This document shows, in pieces, positions 25,178 through 35,138 of a stretch of 64,000 nucleotides of DNA. Source of the DNA: Pseudomonadota bacterium (GTDB lineage: Bacteria > Pseudomonadota > Gammaproteobacteria > Pseudomonadales > Oceanobacteraceae); the NCBI GenBank assembly GCA_030145845.1, contig JAIXHJ010000006.1:168822-232821 (forward strand), written 5' to 3'. Both the position numbers and the translations under genes were made by a program. The number at the start of each line of letters is the position of its first letter. Positions within the stretch are counted from its first letter, which is position 1. A model generated the notes under the pieces. That model saw nothing but the letters and a program-made list of their open reading frames with translations, was not told the DNA's origin and did not search any database.

Positions 25178-26988
25178 AATCCCGTTATGTGATTACCGGA
25201 TTTATTGCCCTCCTGGCAGTGGCACCACTGGTATTACCGACTTTTCAGATTACCCTGCTGAATTACATCGGCATGTACGCTCTGGTCGTACTCGGTCTGG
25301 TGCTGCTGACCGGTGTCGGCGGCATGACCAGTTTTGGTCAGGCGGCATTTGTTGGCCTGGGTTCCTATACCAGTGCGTATTTCACCGCCACCCAGCAATT
25401 CCCGGTCTGGCTCGAATGGGCTGCCGGTTCACCCTGGCTGGCGCTGATCGCCGGAGTGTTGCTGACCACGGCCGTGGCACTGATTCTCGGAGCCCTGACG
25501 CTGCGCCTGTCCGGCCATTATCTGCCACTGGGTACCATTGCCTGGGGTATTTCCCTGTATTACCTGTTCGGCACCATGAAAAATCTCGGTGGCCATTCCG
25601 GTATCAGTGATCTGCCACCGATTTCCGTGTTCGGTTTTGCACTGGAAAAGAACGAAGAAATTTATTATCTGATCTGGGCCATTCTGCTGCTGGCAGTACT
25701 CATCACCCAGAATCTGCTCAACAGCCGTGAAGGCCGTGCTATCCGCGCCCTGAAAGGCGGTCAGCTGATGGCGGAATCCATGGGTGTGAACACCTTCCGT
25801 TCAAAACTGATTGTGTTCCTGATTTCCGCGGTATTTGCTGCGGTGTCCGGCTGGCTGTATGCCCACGCACAACGCTTTGTGAACCCCAGCCCGTTTGGCC
25901 TGCACATGGGTATCGACTACCTGTTTATGGCTCTGATCGGTGGTGTTGCCAACGTCTGGGGGGCGCTGCTCGGTGCTGGTCTGCTGACCATGATGAAACA
26001 GTGGCTGCAGGATATTCTGCCATTTATTTTCGGTGATAAAGGAAATTACGAAACCATCGTCTTCGGTCTGCTGATCGTCTTTATTATGCATAAAACTCCG
26101 GGCGGCCTGTGGCCGATCCTGATGCACTTTGTGCCGGCCAGCCTGAAAACGAAGAAGAAACTGTTACCGGCTGCCACGGATAAACACGCCGCTGCCCCTG
26201 ATCTGCCACGCCGTACCCAGCCGGAAAAAGGCGATCTGATTCTGGAAGCCCGCAACGTAACCCGTCAGTTCGGTGGTCTGGTGGCCAACAAAGAAATGAA
26301 CCTGCAGGTTCACGCCGGGGAAATTCTGGCCCTGATCGGCCCGAACGGTGCCGGTAAAAGCACCATGTTCAACCAGCTGTCTGCCGTGGATACCCCGACC
26401 TCAGGTGAAGTGCTGTTCCGTGGTCAGAGCCTGAAGGGCATCTCCTCCCGTCAGGTGGCCAGCCTCGGCATGAGCCGCACCTTCCAGCACGTAAAACTGC
26501 TGCCAACGATGACGGTACTGGAAAACGTGGCCATCGGTGCTCACCTGCGCGGTGACCGCGGCATTATTTCCTCGGCCCTGCATCTCGAACGCGCTCAGGA
26601 AGCCAGCCTGCTGAAAGAAGCAGAACGCCAGCTGATCCGCGTCGGCCTCGGTGACTACCTGTACGAAGAAGCCGGCAGTCTCGCGCTCGGTCAGCAGCGT
26701 ATTCTGGAAATCGCCCGTGCCCTGTGTGCTGACCCCTGCATGCTGCTGCTTGATGAGCCGGCTGCCGGCCTGCGTCTGAAAGAGAAACAGGCACTGGCGG
26801 AACTGCTGGATAAACTGCGCAGCGAAGGCATGGCCATTCTGCTGGTCGAACACGATATGGATTTTGTGATGAATCTGGTCGACCGTATTGTGGTGATGGA
26901 ATTCGGTGAAAAAATTGCCGAAGGCCTGCCACAGGAAATTCAGACCAACCCGGCGGTACTCGAAGCTTATCTGGGAGGTGCCGAATGA
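25174..26988 (+). CDS. fused LivM-LivG: ABC permease with C-terminal ATP-binding domain
   Basis: The 604-residue protein joins a LivM-type permease (residues ~1-320; [36 protein letters not shown]) to a LivG-type ATPase (from ~350). The ATPase has Walker [10 protein letters not shown] (about 388-396), a Q-loop, a signature reading LALGQQR instead of LSGGQ (close to the LivG norm) and Walker [11 protein letters not shown] linker rich in Lys, Ala and Pro joins them. Such fusions are known in this family. The protein needs LivH and LivF partners encoded on either side, both with 4-bp overlaps. Confidence 0.87.
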   Translation: MKSRYVITGFIALLAVAPLVLPTFQITLLNYIGMYALVVLGLVLLTGVGGMTSFGQAAFVGLGSYTSAYFTATQQFPVWLEWAAGSPWLALIAGVLLTTAVALILGALTLRLSGHYLPLGTIAWGISLYYLFGTMKNLGGHSGISDLPPISVFGFALEKNEEIYYLIWAILLLAVLITQNLLNSREGRAIRALKGGQLMAESMGVNTFRSKLIVFLISAVFAAVSGWLYAHAQRFVNPSPFGLHMGIDYLFMALIGGVANVWGALLGAGLLTMMKQWLQDILPFIFGDKGNYETIVFGLLIVFIMHKTPGGLWPILMHFVPASLKTKKKLLPAATDKHAAAPDLPRRTQPEKGDLILEARNVTRQFGGLVANKEMNLQVHAGEILALIGPNGAGKSTMFNQLSAVDTPTSGEVLFRGQSLKGISSRQVASLGMSRTFQHVKLLPTMTVLENVAIGAHLRGDRGIISSALHLERAQEASLLKEAERQLIRVGLGDYLYEEAGSLALGQQRILEIARALCADPCMLLLDEPAAGLRLKEKQALAELLDKLRSEGMAILLVEHDMDFVMNLVDRIVVMEFGEKIAEGLPQEIQTNPAVLEAYLGGAE

Positions 26989-27767
26989 TGACGGCTACAA
27001 CTGCAGAAAAAACCACAGCCGGTGAACTGCTGCTGGATATTCAGGATCTCCATGTTTCCTACGGTAAAGTGGAAGCGGTCAGCGGCGTCAGCCTGCAGGT
27101 CCGCGAAGGTCAGATCGTCACCGTGATCGGTCCTAACGGCGCCGGCAAAACCACCCTGCTGTCAGCCGCCATCGGCATGCTGAAAAGCCAGGGCGAGGTA
27201 AATTTCGACGGCCATCTGTATATTAATCCGGATGTCGAAATCATGGTTGGCAAAGGTCTGGGTCTGGTACCGGAAAAACGCGAACTCTTTACCACCATGA
27301 CCGTGGAAGACAACCTGCTGCTGGGCGCCTTTATGCGTTACCGCAAAGGCGACGGCAGTTATGAAAGCACGCTGGCAGAAGTGTACAGTCTGTTCCCGCG
27401 CCTGTGGGAACGGCGCCACCAGCTGGCTGGTACCCTGTCCGGTGGTGAACGGCAGATGCTGGCCATCGGCCGGGCATTAATGGGTAAACCACGCCTGCTG
27501 ATGCTGGATGAACCCAGTCTCGGTCTGGCGCCGTTAATTACGCGCGAAATTTTCCGTATTTTTGCTGACCTGCGCCGTCAGGGGGTTTCCATTCTGCTGG
27601 TTGAGCAGAATGCCCGCGCGGCCCTGCGCGTGGCGGATTACGCTTACGTACTTGAAGGCGGCAATGTTGCCATGCAGGGCAATGCCGCCGATCTCGCCAA
27701 TGATCCGAAAGTGATCGAAGCGTATCTCGGTCTGGCCAGCAAACATCAGGAACTTCTGTCGAGCTGA
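26985..27767 (+). CDS. branched-chain amino acid-type ABC transporter ATPase (LivF-like)
   Basis: The 260-residue ATPase has Walker A GPNGAGKTT (about residues 46-54), signature LSGGERQM, Walker B LLMLDEPSLGLAP and the H-loop replaced by Gln (VEQNARAAL), as is usual in LivF. It couples ATP hydrolysis to transport together with the LivM-LivG fusion. The ATGATG start overlaps the preceding stop by 4 bp. Confidence 0.88.
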   Translation: MMTATTAEKTTAGELLLDIQDLHVSYGKVEAVSGVSLQVREGQIVTVIGPNGAGKTTLLSAAIGMLKSQGEVNFDGHLYINPDVEIMVGKGLGLVPEKRELFTTMTVEDNLLLGAFMRYRKGDGSYESTLAEVYSLFPRLWERRHQLAGTLSGGERQMLAIGRALMGKPRLLMLDEPSLGLAPLITREIFRIFADLRRQGVSILLVEQNARAALRVADYAYVLEGGNVAMQGNAADLANDPKVIEAYLGLASKHQELLSS

Positions 27768-27819
27768 AGCCCGCGGCAGGCTGGTCGTTCAGCCTGCCGC
27801 TTTCACGGGAAATATCATT

Positions 27820-28791
27820 ATGCGTATCTGTATTGCAGGGGCCGGTGCCATCGGCTGCACCCTGGCCGCGCGGCTGACAGCGGCCGGTAACCGGGTGAAT
27901 GTTTTTGCCCGCGGACAGACTCTGGCCAGCCTGCGTAAAAACGGCATTACCCTGACCGACGCGGACGGCACCTTTCATGCGAACGTACAGGCTTCGGATC
28001 AGGCCGCAGAACTTGGCCCACAGGATCTGATTCTGCTGTGCACCAAAGCTCATGCGCTGCCGGCCGTTATCCGTGCCATACAACCTATGGTGCAGGAAAA
28101 GACCATCATCATTCCGGTCGTGAACGGCATTCCCTGGTGGTACTTTCAGGAAACCGACAGCCGCTTCCGTGACGACGTCATCCGTGCCGTTGACCCTGAC
28201 GGCGAACTGCAACGTCTGGTACCGGCCCATCATCTGATCGGCAGCGTGGTATTTATTACCGCAGCACGCGAGGCCCCCGGAGTGGTCAGGGCCAGTAATC
28301 CGCACCTGCTGATTATTGGTGAAATAAATCACACCATGAGCGGGCGTCTTCAACAGGTACAGGCCCTGATTGGCGGTTGTGGAATTGAAACCCGCGCGGT
28401 CGACAATATCCGTGATCAGATCTGGACCAAGGTCGCCGCCAACCTGACCTCAAATCCGTTATCCGTCCTGACCCGTGGTACGCTGGAACAACTGTATGCC
28501 GATAACCGCCTCAGCCCCCTGGTGCGCAGAATTCTGAATGAAGTCCTGCTGACCGCTGCGGCTTATGGTGCACGCATCCGTTTTGATCCGCAGACCATTA
28601 TGGAAATGGGCGCCGGCATGGGCGCCGTACGCACCTCCATGCTGCAGGATTTTGATGCCGGCAATCCGCTGGAACTGGCTGCCATCGGTAATGCCGTTAC
28701 TGAACTGGCAGCCAAAGCCGGGCTGGAGATGCCGGTAACCCGTTCCGTACTGGCATTAACCGATTTTCTTGCCGAACAGCAGTCAGCCTGA
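27820..28791 (+). CDS. 2-dehydropantoate 2-reductase (PanE/ApbA) family protein
   Basis: The 323-residue protein has the N-terminal dinucleotide fold with GAGAIGCTLAARL (residues 7-19) and the C-terminal helical domain with the conserved Lys in QIWTKVAANLTSNPLS. It reduces a 2-oxo (often branched) acid with NADPH. In an importer/oxygenase/aldolase operon it is more likely a catabolic ketoacid reductase than a vitamin B5 enzyme; no other pantothenate gene is near. GGGA lies before the ATG. Substrate unknown. Confidence 0.78.
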   Translation: MRICIAGAGAIGCTLAARLTAAGNRVNVFARGQTLASLRKNGITLTDADGTFHANVQASDQAAELGPQDLILLCTKAHALPAVIRAIQPMVQEKTIIIPVVNGIPWWYFQETDSRFRDDVIRAVDPDGELQRLVPAHHLIGSVVFITAAREAPGVVRASNPHLLIIGEINHTMSGRLQQVQALIGGCGIETRAVDNIRDQIWTKVAANLTSNPLSVLTRGTLEQLYADNRLSPLVRRILNEVLLTAAAYGARIRFDPQTIMEMGAGMGAVRTSMLQDFDAGNPLELAAIGNAVTELAAKAGLEMPVTRSVLALTDFLAEQQSA

Positions 28792-28863
28792 GGGCTGTGT
28801 TAAAAAATTCCCGGCCAGCAGAGCCGGATTAAAGGGCCTGTAAGCCCGTAAAAGGAGACTATC

Positions 28864-29625
28864 ATGAACGACACAATGAACCGTCCTGAGCATATCAGTG
28901 AAGAGGAATGGGCCCTGCGTATCAAGCTGGCACGTTGCTATCACCTGGTGGATTTCTTTGGCTGGACCGAAACCATTTTCAATCATATTTCTGCCCGCCT
29001 GATGGAACAGGAAGGCGAATATCTGGTTAACCCGTTCGGCCTCAATTACACCGAAATTACCCCGGCAAACCTGCTCAAGGTCGACGTTGATGGCAATAAG
29101 CTGGATGATTCACCCTACGATGCCAACCCGGCTGGTTTTGCCCTGCACGGCGCGCTGCACACAGCCCGCGATGATATGCACTGTGTGATTCACACCCATA
29201 CCAACCCGATTTCTGCCATTGCCATGAAAAAAGCCGGCTTCAGCCATAATGATTTTTATGGTGCGCAGCTGTACGGTCGTGTCGGCTACCATGATTTTGA
29301 AGGCATCACCCTGTTCCAGGATGAAAAAGACCGTATGCTGGCCAGCCTCGGCGACAAGCATATTCTGGTGCTGCGCAATCACGGCATCGCCGTTGGTGAA
29401 ATGGATATTGAACGTACTTTCTTCCTGCTGTGGACCGTACAGCGTGCCGCAGAAATTCAGGTGACGGCCGGTGCCCTGGGTGGTGACGATGTGGTACTGG
29501 AAGAAGCCATCAGCCAGAAATGTGCCGACCTGACTCAGATGCTGATCAAAGACAGCGGCTTTGCCGTCAAATTCTTTGATGCCATGGTACGTAAGATGGA
29601 AGCGGAAAAAGGCCCCTGCTGGTAA
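28864..29625 (+). CDS. class II aldolase/adducin family protein
   Basis: The 253-residue protein has the zinc-binding HTHT motif (VIHTHTNPISA, about residue 103-106) and the later RNHGIAVGE segment of the fuculose-aldolase/adducin fold. Members cleave hydroxy-acids or sugar phosphates to aldehyde and keto fragments, or act as decarboxylases or epimerases. AAGGAG lies at an ideal distance before the ATG. It ends the plus-strand operon and is followed by two terminators. With the preceding ketopantoate-reductase-like gene it suggests handling of a short oxo/hydroxy acid, which is inference. Confidence 0.8.
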   Translation: MNDTMNRPEHISEEEWALRIKLARCYHLVDFFGWTETIFNHISARLMEQEGEYLVNPFGLNYTEITPANLLKVDVDGNKLDDSPYDANPAGFALHGALHTARDDMHCVIHTHTNPISAIAMKKAGFSHNDFYGAQLYGRVGYHDFEGITLFQDEKDRMLASLGDKHILVLRNHGIAVGEMDIERTFFLLWTVQRAAEIQVTAGALGGDDVVLEEAISQKCADLTQMLIKDSGFAVKFFDAMVRKMEAEKGPCW

Positions 29626-29648
29626 CACAGCGGCTGCATAAACCAGTG

Positions 29649-29675
29649 CACCGGGCTGTCAGCAGCCCGGTTTTT
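29649..29675 (+). terminator. terminator of the ABC-transporter operon
   Basis: ACCGGGCTG-TCAG-CAGCCCGGT followed by TTTTT, 24 bp after the aldolase stop: a classic rho-independent terminator. Confidence 0.9.
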
Positions 29676-29714
29676 CGGGAGTTCTGTGATTTCGCCTCCC
29701 GGCGTTCCTTCATC

Positions 29715-29744
29715 AGTTCCGGGTTTCCGGAACTCCCGCTTTTT
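29715..29744 (+). terminator. second terminator between convergent operons
   Basis: AGTTCCGG-GTTT-CCGGAACT, then CCCGC and a T-run, abutting the 3' end of the convergent deaminase gene. Confidence 0.65.
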
Positions 29745-29746
29745 GT

Positions 29747-30820
<1,074 letters not shown>

Positions 30821-30830
30821 TTACCAATAA

Positions 30831-30859
30831 TAAAAGCGGCACCTGAGTGCCGCGTTTTA
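30831..30859 (-). terminator. terminator between oxygenase and deaminase genes
   Basis: GCGGCAC-TCAG-GTGCCGC with TTTTATT on the minus strand, 11 bp past the oxygenase stop; the plus strand also carries GTTTTATT, so it may work both ways. Confidence 0.8.
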
Positions 30860-30864
30860 TTCCG

Positions 30865-31839
30865 TCAGGCTGATTCTTTCTGACGGTATGCGTAGGTGGC
30901 TTCAAAACGGGACAGAAGCCAGTCACCACTGGTGACCAGATCGTATTTCGCCGGATGATCGGCAGAAATACAGGTCGGAATCGTTGTCACCGGGGTATCG
31001 TACTTAGGCTCAACAAAGAACGGCATTGAGTAACGGTGCTTGCCCGGGGCAAGGTTGCGTACACGGTGCGAGGTTGAGCGGTACAGATCGTTGGTCCAGC
31101 GCTGCATCAGGTCACCGATGTTCACCACCAGCGCACCTTTTACCGGTGGTGCACTGATCCACTGACCGTCTTTATTCAGCACTTCCAGACCACCCACATC
31201 GTCCTGTGCCAGCAGGGTAATGCAGCCATAGTCAGTATGGGCACCGGCAGCCATGGCGTCTTCCGGTACCACCTGACCTTCCGGGCGTGGCGGATAATGG
31301 ATAAAACGCAGTACCGATACGTGTTCGGTTTCAAAATAGCGGGTGAAGAAATCATCCGGCTGTTGCAGCGCAATCGCCATCGCTTTCAGCATGCGGCGGG
31401 CTACGCTCATCAGCAGACTGTAATGCTGGTTCATCTGCTGCTGAAACCCCGGCATGTCACCGTATTGGTTCGGGCCGTAAAGTGCAGGACATTCACTGAC
31501 AACCGGGTGCTCCGGGTGAATATCCAGCGCCATATCGAAAGTTTCTTTCCAGTCAGTCGGTTTTTCCGGGTCCAGCTGCTCGGCACCATAGCTGCCCCAG
31601 CCACGGTGGTTGCTGCTTTTCGCCATCTCAATCTTTTCTTTTTCCGCCATCGGCTGGGCAAAGAAACGTTGTGACAGGTCAAACATGCTTTCCAGCTGCT
31701 GTTCGGAAATACCATGGCCGGTAATGGCCAGAAAACCGATTTCACGGCAGGCACGGTCAATCTCGCTGATGACGGGTGCCCAGGATTCACGGTCCGGACT
31801 GCTGAGAGGAGAAATATCGATTACGGGTATAGATGTCAT
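30865..31839 (-). CDS. isopenicillin-N-synthase-type 2-oxoglutarate/Fe(II) oxygenase
   Basis: The 324-residue protein opens with the PVIDISPL segment and ITGHGIS typical of the plant/bacterial DIOX family. The iron ligands are in AHTDYG (His, Asp) and TSHRV (His), and the 2-oxoglutarate-binding RYS motif follows (HRYSMPFF). Substrate unknown; bacterial relatives act on small nitrogenous compounds. The start at 31839 is preceded by AAGG; a start 13 codons upstream lacks family match. A pair of palindromic boxes lies 93-128 bp upstream of the start. Confidence 0.8.
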   Translation of the reverse strand: MTSIPVIDISPLSSPDRESWAPVISEIDRACREIGFLAITGHGISEQQLESMFDLSQRFFAQPMAEKEKIEMAKSSNHRGWGSYGAEQLDPEKPTDWKETFDMALDIHPEHPVVSECPALYGPNQYGDMPGFQQQMNQHYSLLMSVARRMLKAMAIALQQPDDFFTRYFETEHVSVLRFIHYPPRPEGQVVPEDAMAAGAHTDYGCITLLAQDDVGGLEVLNKDGQWISAPPVKGALVVNIGDLMQRWTNDLYRSTSHRVRNLAPGKHRYSMPFFVEPKYDTPVTTIPTCISADHPAKYDLVTSGDWLLSRFEATYAYRQKESA

Positions 31840-31931
31840 AACAAAGGCCTTTTTCAGTGTATTCAGCGTCTGCTCCATGGGCGGAGTTCAGACGTCCCTC
31901 TCCTGCGCCGGAAAGGAAATGCCGGTATTTG

Positions 31932-31967
31932 CTCTTACCAAGAGGGTATTCTCTCTTACCAAGAGGG
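31932..31967. promoter_or_regulatory. paired CTCTTACCAAGAG operator-like boxes
   Basis: The 15-mer CTCTTACCAAGAGGG occurs at 31932-31946 and again at 31953-31967, a 21-bp period (two helical turns). Each copy is itself an inverted repeat (CTCTT-ACC-AAGAG). Position and phasing suit cooperative binding of a dimeric regulator controlling the oxygenase gene. Confidence 0.6.
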
Positions 31968-32000
31968 GCATCAAGGCTCTTATGGTCTGGCTTCCCTGCA

Positions 32001-32026
32001 GGCGGAACGGGAGAACCCGTTCCGCC
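32001..32026 (-). terminator. hairpin after the BMP-family binding-protein gene
   Basis: GGCGGAACGGG-AGAA-CCCGTTCCGCC is a perfect 11-bp stem with a 4-nt loop, 23 bp past the stop. No T-run follows on the minus strand, so it may protect the mRNA end or attenuate rather than terminate. Confidence 0.5.
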
Positions 32027-32048
32027 AAAACCCTGAAAACGGGTGAAA

Positions 32049-33143
32049 TTACTTCGGAATGGTAGCGTCAATCCCTTCAACATACCAGTTCACACCAGCC
32101 AGCTCTTCGTCTGTCAGAGTGTGACCAGCCGGTACCACAACGTTGCCCTGGTTGTCTTTGATCGGACCAGTGAACGGGTGGAACTTACCGGATTTGATAG
32201 CAGCTTCAGCTTCAGCCACTTTGGCTTTCACGTCAGCAGGCAGGTTGTCGTTGACGGAAGCAACCACCAGCATGTCTTCAGCAAAACCACCCCAGAAATC
32301 CTGTGGTTTCCAGGTGCCGGCTTTGTACTGCTTGATCACGTCGATGTAGTGCGGAGACCAGTCATCCTGAATAGAGAACATGTGTGCATTCGGTGCGAAT
32401 TTGCTCATGTCAGATGCCTGACCAATACCTTTCACACCACGCTTCTCAGCCGCCATCAGCGGAGCCGGGGAGTCAGTGTGCTGCAGCAGAACGTCCACAC
32501 CCTGGTCGATCAGGGCATTAGCGGCTTCGCTTTCTTTAACCGGATCGTACCAGGTGCTTACCCACATGATTTTCATTTTCACGTCCGGGTTCACAGACTT
32601 GGCAGCCATGTATACCGCATCGATATCGCGGATAACTTCCGGGATCGGGAAAGACGCGATGTAACCGATGGTGTTGGTTTTGGTCATCATGCCGGCAGCG
32701 ATACCGGAAACATAACGGCCTTCATAGGTACGCAGTACGTAAGTAGACAGGTTTTTACCACGCTTGTAGCCGGTTGCGTGCTCGAAAATCACTTTCGGGA
32801 AACGCTTGGCCACTTTTTCAGTCGGGTTCATGTAACCGAAAGAGGTGGTGAAGATGATGTCATTACCGCTCTGGGCCAGCTGACGGATCACACGCTCAGC
32901 GTCAGCACCTTCAGGCACTTTCTCAACGTAGGTGGTTTCCACGTCGTCACCGAAGTATTCATCAACCTTTTTACGGGCACGGTCGTGCTCATAGGTCCAG
33001 CCGTAATCACCAACCGGGCCGATGTAGACAAAACCAACCTTGGTCGGATCTTCGGCAACCGCGCCAGAGGCAGCAACGCCCATTCCCACTGCGACGGCAG
33101 CCGAAGCCAGCCAGCGTTGCCAGGTTTTCTGTTTTTTCATCAT
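32049..33143 (-). CDS. BMP-family (PnrA-like) ABC-transporter substrate-binding lipoprotein/periplasmic protein
   Basis: The 364-residue protein has a signal peptide (positively charged start, hydrophobic core, ASGAVA-ED cleavage at about residue 31) and the BMP/PnrA fold with KVGFVYIGPVGDYGWTYEHDRAR. Family members bind purine nucleosides. No Cys follows the signal, so it is periplasmic rather than a lipoprotein. No permease or ATPase gene lies beside it, so it either works with a transporter encoded elsewhere or senses. GGAGAG precedes the ATGATG start. A purine role agrees with the deaminase downstream. Confidence 0.83.
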   Translation of the reverse strand: MMKKQKTWQRWLASAAVAVGMGVAASGAVAEDPTKVGFVYIGPVGDYGWTYEHDRARKKVDEYFGDDVETTYVEKVPEGADAERVIRQLAQSGNDIIFTTSFGYMNPTEKVAKRFPKVIFEHATGYKRGKNLSTYVLRTYEGRYVSGIAAGMMTKTNTIGYIASFPIPEVIRDIDAVYMAAKSVNPDVKMKIMWVSTWYDPVKESEAANALIDQGVDVLLQHTDSPAPLMAAEKRGVKGIGQASDMSKFAPNAHMFSIQDDWSPHYIDVIKQYKAGTWKPQDFWGGFAEDMLVVASVNDNLPADVKAKVAEAEAAIKSGKFHPFTGPIKDNQGNVVVPAGHTLTDEELAGVNWYVEGIDATIPK

Positions 33144-33223
33144 ATATCTCTCCATTGTGTTTTCCGGTCACTGACGGACAGGTTTTTAAAACGATCGTTT
33201 GTGACTTCTGACTTTAGCAATAA

Positions 33224-33250
33224 CTTGGCCAATTGGTCAGGAAAGGCCAA
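33224..33250. promoter_or_regulatory. palindromic operator-like site upstream of the BMP-family gene
   Basis: An imperfect palindrome centred on CCAATTGG (arms CTTGGCCAA and TTGGTCAGG) overlaps a longer inverted repeat TTGGCC...GGCCAA with 14 bp between. It lies about 80-105 bp before the binding-protein start; a regulator of the GntR or LysR kind is possible. Confidence 0.45.
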
Positions 33251-33414
33251 ATAAAGTAGAAACCCGGAGCACAGCCCGTGCTCTTACGCCTGATCCTCAT
33301 TTCAGCGAGACGTGAGAATACCGAAAACAGCCGGAGTGCGCACCAAAAGTACGCACAGCAGGAAAGCGGATGCACCAGAGTTTTACAGAAGAATACCGCA
33401 GCCGGAAGTGGCAC

Positions 33415-34455
33415 TCAGGATGGAAAGCCCGGCACCAGCAGCGGGGAAATATCATCCGCCACAACCCGGTTACGGCCCGCGGCCTTCGCCATATACAGGC
33501 GTTCGTCCGCCGCATGGTAGAGTGCCCCCAGATCCATTCCATCCTCCCCGCTGACCGCCACGCCAAAGCTGGCGGTAAAAGGAACCGGCGTGCCGGCGAC
33601 ATTCAGACCGCCCTGCTCCAGAGCACGACGGGCGGATTCGGCCACCTCACCTGCACCATCCAGGTCCGCTCCCGGCAACAGGATGCAGAACTCTTCGCCA
33701 CCGATGCGGAAGATGTAATCCGTTTTCCGTACCACCGACTGCAGCTTTTCGGCGACATAAATCAGTGCATTGTCCCCGGCCGGATGGCCATAGCTGTCGT
33801 TGATCTGTTTGAAGTGATCCAGATCCAGCAGAATCATGCCCACCGTCTGTCCACGGGTTTCGGCATTACGGATTTCTGAACTGACGATTTCTGCCAGCCG
33901 CATACGGTTCAGCAGGCCGGTCAGGCTGTCACGCTCCGCGATATGTAACAGGCGCCGGCTGAAACGTTCCCGCCCCTGCTCGTAATGGTGAGCAAAACTC
34001 CAGATGGCCATGGCGCAGATAATGAAGTTGGCCGTTGACACCGGTGACAGACTGGCAGAATCGTGAAAACGGTAATAGAAAATGGAAATGGCGGCCAGGA
34101 AATAGACCCCGGTAATCACAAAGCCACGCTGTACGCCGGTCAGCAGATAGGAAATCTGAGGAATCAGAAATACCCAGACAAATACCGTATCCGATGCCCT
34201 GGGCTGCGCCAGGGCAAACATCATGATCGACAGAAACGGCAGCAGATACGCCATGATCCAGGCGTCCAGATGCCGGGTATGGGTTGCCACGCGGTACAGA
34301 GCCAGCGAATACAGGGCCGCCCCGAGCTCCAGTGCGGCCAAAGCATAAAGGCCGCGCTGGCTGTTGAGAATAAAGAAAAGTAAGCCACTGACAAAGGTTA
34401 TCAGAAGCAGCCCCTTAAGCACGCTGCGGCGGTGCGGGGGTTCCCGGTACGACAT
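33415..34455 (-). CDS. membrane-bound diguanylate cyclase (GGDEF)
   Basis: The 346-residue protein has about six hydrophobic segments in residues 12-155 and then a GGDEF domain: DSLTGLLNR at 176-184, the metal-binding DLDHFK at 211-216, the active site GGEEF at 252-256 and the inhibitory I-site RKTD at 243-246. It should make cyclic di-GMP at the inner membrane and be subject to product inhibition. No recognised sensor domain is present beyond the membrane part (a 7TM/MASE-like region is possible). It stands alone between the BMP-family gene and the aceA repeat region. Confidence 0.88.
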   Translation of the reverse strand: MSYREPPHRRSVLKGLLLITFVSGLLFFILNSQRGLYALAALELGAALYSLALYRVATHTRHLDAWIMAYLLPFLSIMMFALAQPRASDTVFVWVFLIPQISYLLTGVQRGFVITGVYFLAAISIFYYRFHDSASLSPVSTANFIICAMAIWSFAHHYEQGRERFSRRLLHIAERDSLTGLLNRMRLAEIVSSEIRNAETRGQTVGMILLDLDHFKQINDSYGHPAGDNALIYVAEKLQSVVRKTDYIFRIGGEEFCILLPGADLDGAGEVAESARRALEQGGLNVAGTPVPFTASFGVAVSGEDGMDLGALYHAADERLYMAKAAGRNRVVADDISPLLVPGFPS

Positions 34456-34757
34456 AAAGGCTCCTGATTCTGGGCCCAGCGGTTCAGATCGGTAAACTGC
34501 GTATCAGTCAGATGCCGCGCGGTTCATAAACGAACCACTCAGTAAACAACAGGCCGCGCCATCTGAGTGCATTTTAAGTCAGGATGGGTGATCTTTTGTA
34601 CTGAAAGCAGTCACTTCCCGACCAAAGTCGCCGATATCAGCACCAGCGGCACAGAAAGTGGCATCCGTTGCCCGTGATAATCCTTTGCCGGCTCATATCA
34701 GAGACCAAAAAGGCAACCCGCAGGCCGCCTCTTTCAGGAACCGCTAATCAATTCACT
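34456..34757. other. intergenic stretch upstream of the cyclase gene
   Basis: This region carries the cyclase promoter area and, at its right end, the last terminator of the aceA repeat array. A GCGCGGTTC repeat and its neighbours show no ORF of note. Nothing else is seen. Confidence 0.4.
34706..34730 (-). terminator. terminator of the outer aceA repeat copy
   Basis: On the minus strand AGGCGGCC-TGCG-GGTTGCCT (two G-U pairs) followed by TTTTT. It is the diverged counterpart of the terminators at 34922 and 35139. Confidence 0.65.
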
Positions 34758-34861
34758 CAGATGTTGTTGAACTGGTCAGAAGTGTTGACCGCCATGGATG
34801 GCGGAAATGCCGGAAACGCAGGGCGCAGTTTTCCGGCCTTAGCACCACCGGCTTTCAGAGC
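34758..34861 (-). pseudogene. duplicated aceA 3' end, outer copy, with 51-bp insertion
   Basis: Read on the minus strand it repeats the last codons of aceA (ALKAGGAK...NTSDQFNNI, stop TGA) but with 17 extra codons (34787-34837) between the Lys and Asn codons. The insertion is in frame and contains two inverted repeats (CCGCCAT/ATGGCGG and GCCGGAAA/TTTTCCGGC). An in-frame stop lies just upstream, so it is a relic and not a gene. Confidence 0.75.
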
Positions 34862-34921
34862 TGGTTTTCATAAGAGGCACCAGCAAGGTCTTTGCTGGTG
34901 AGTGCTCTGATTTTCAGGCAC

Positions 34922-34949
34922 AAAAAAGCGCCCCGAAGGACGCTTTTTC
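34922..34949 (-). terminator. terminator of the inner aceA repeat copy
   Basis: AGCGTCC-TTCG-GGGCGCT followed by TTTTT on the minus strand, 26 bp past the TGA of the inner copy. Confidence 0.8.
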
Positions 34950-34974
34950 AGAACACTAACGTGTCAGCAACAAT

Positions 34975-35078
34975 CAGATGTTGTTGAACTGGTTAGAAGT
35001 GTTGACCGCCATGGATGGCGGAAATGCCGGAAACGCAGGACGCAGTTTTCCGGCCTTAGCACCACCGGCTTTCAGAGC
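34975..35078 (-). pseudogene. duplicated aceA 3' end, inner copy, with 51-bp insertion
   Basis: Same structure as the outer copy: ALKAGGAK, a 17-codon in-frame insertion at 35004-35054 (one base different from the outer copy), then NTSNQFNNI and TGA. A stop codon precedes it in frame, so it cannot be translated as part of aceA. Confidence 0.75.
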
Positions 35079-35138
35079 TGGTTTTTATAAGAGGCACCAG
35101 CAAAGCCTTTGCTGGGGATCACTCTGAACCACAGACAA

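Noticed and set aside
27820..28791. PanE-like gene considered as the pantothenate biosynthesis panE
   Set aside because: It lies in a catabolic importer operon without other pantothenate genes, so the biosynthetic symbol was not assigned.
32043..33254. 403-codon open frame antisense to the BMP-family gene
   Set aside because: Shadow of the codon bias of the real gene; no domain.
34668..34901. 77-codon plus-strand open frame in the repeat region
   Set aside because: It runs antisense through the aceA-derived repeat and has no independent support.
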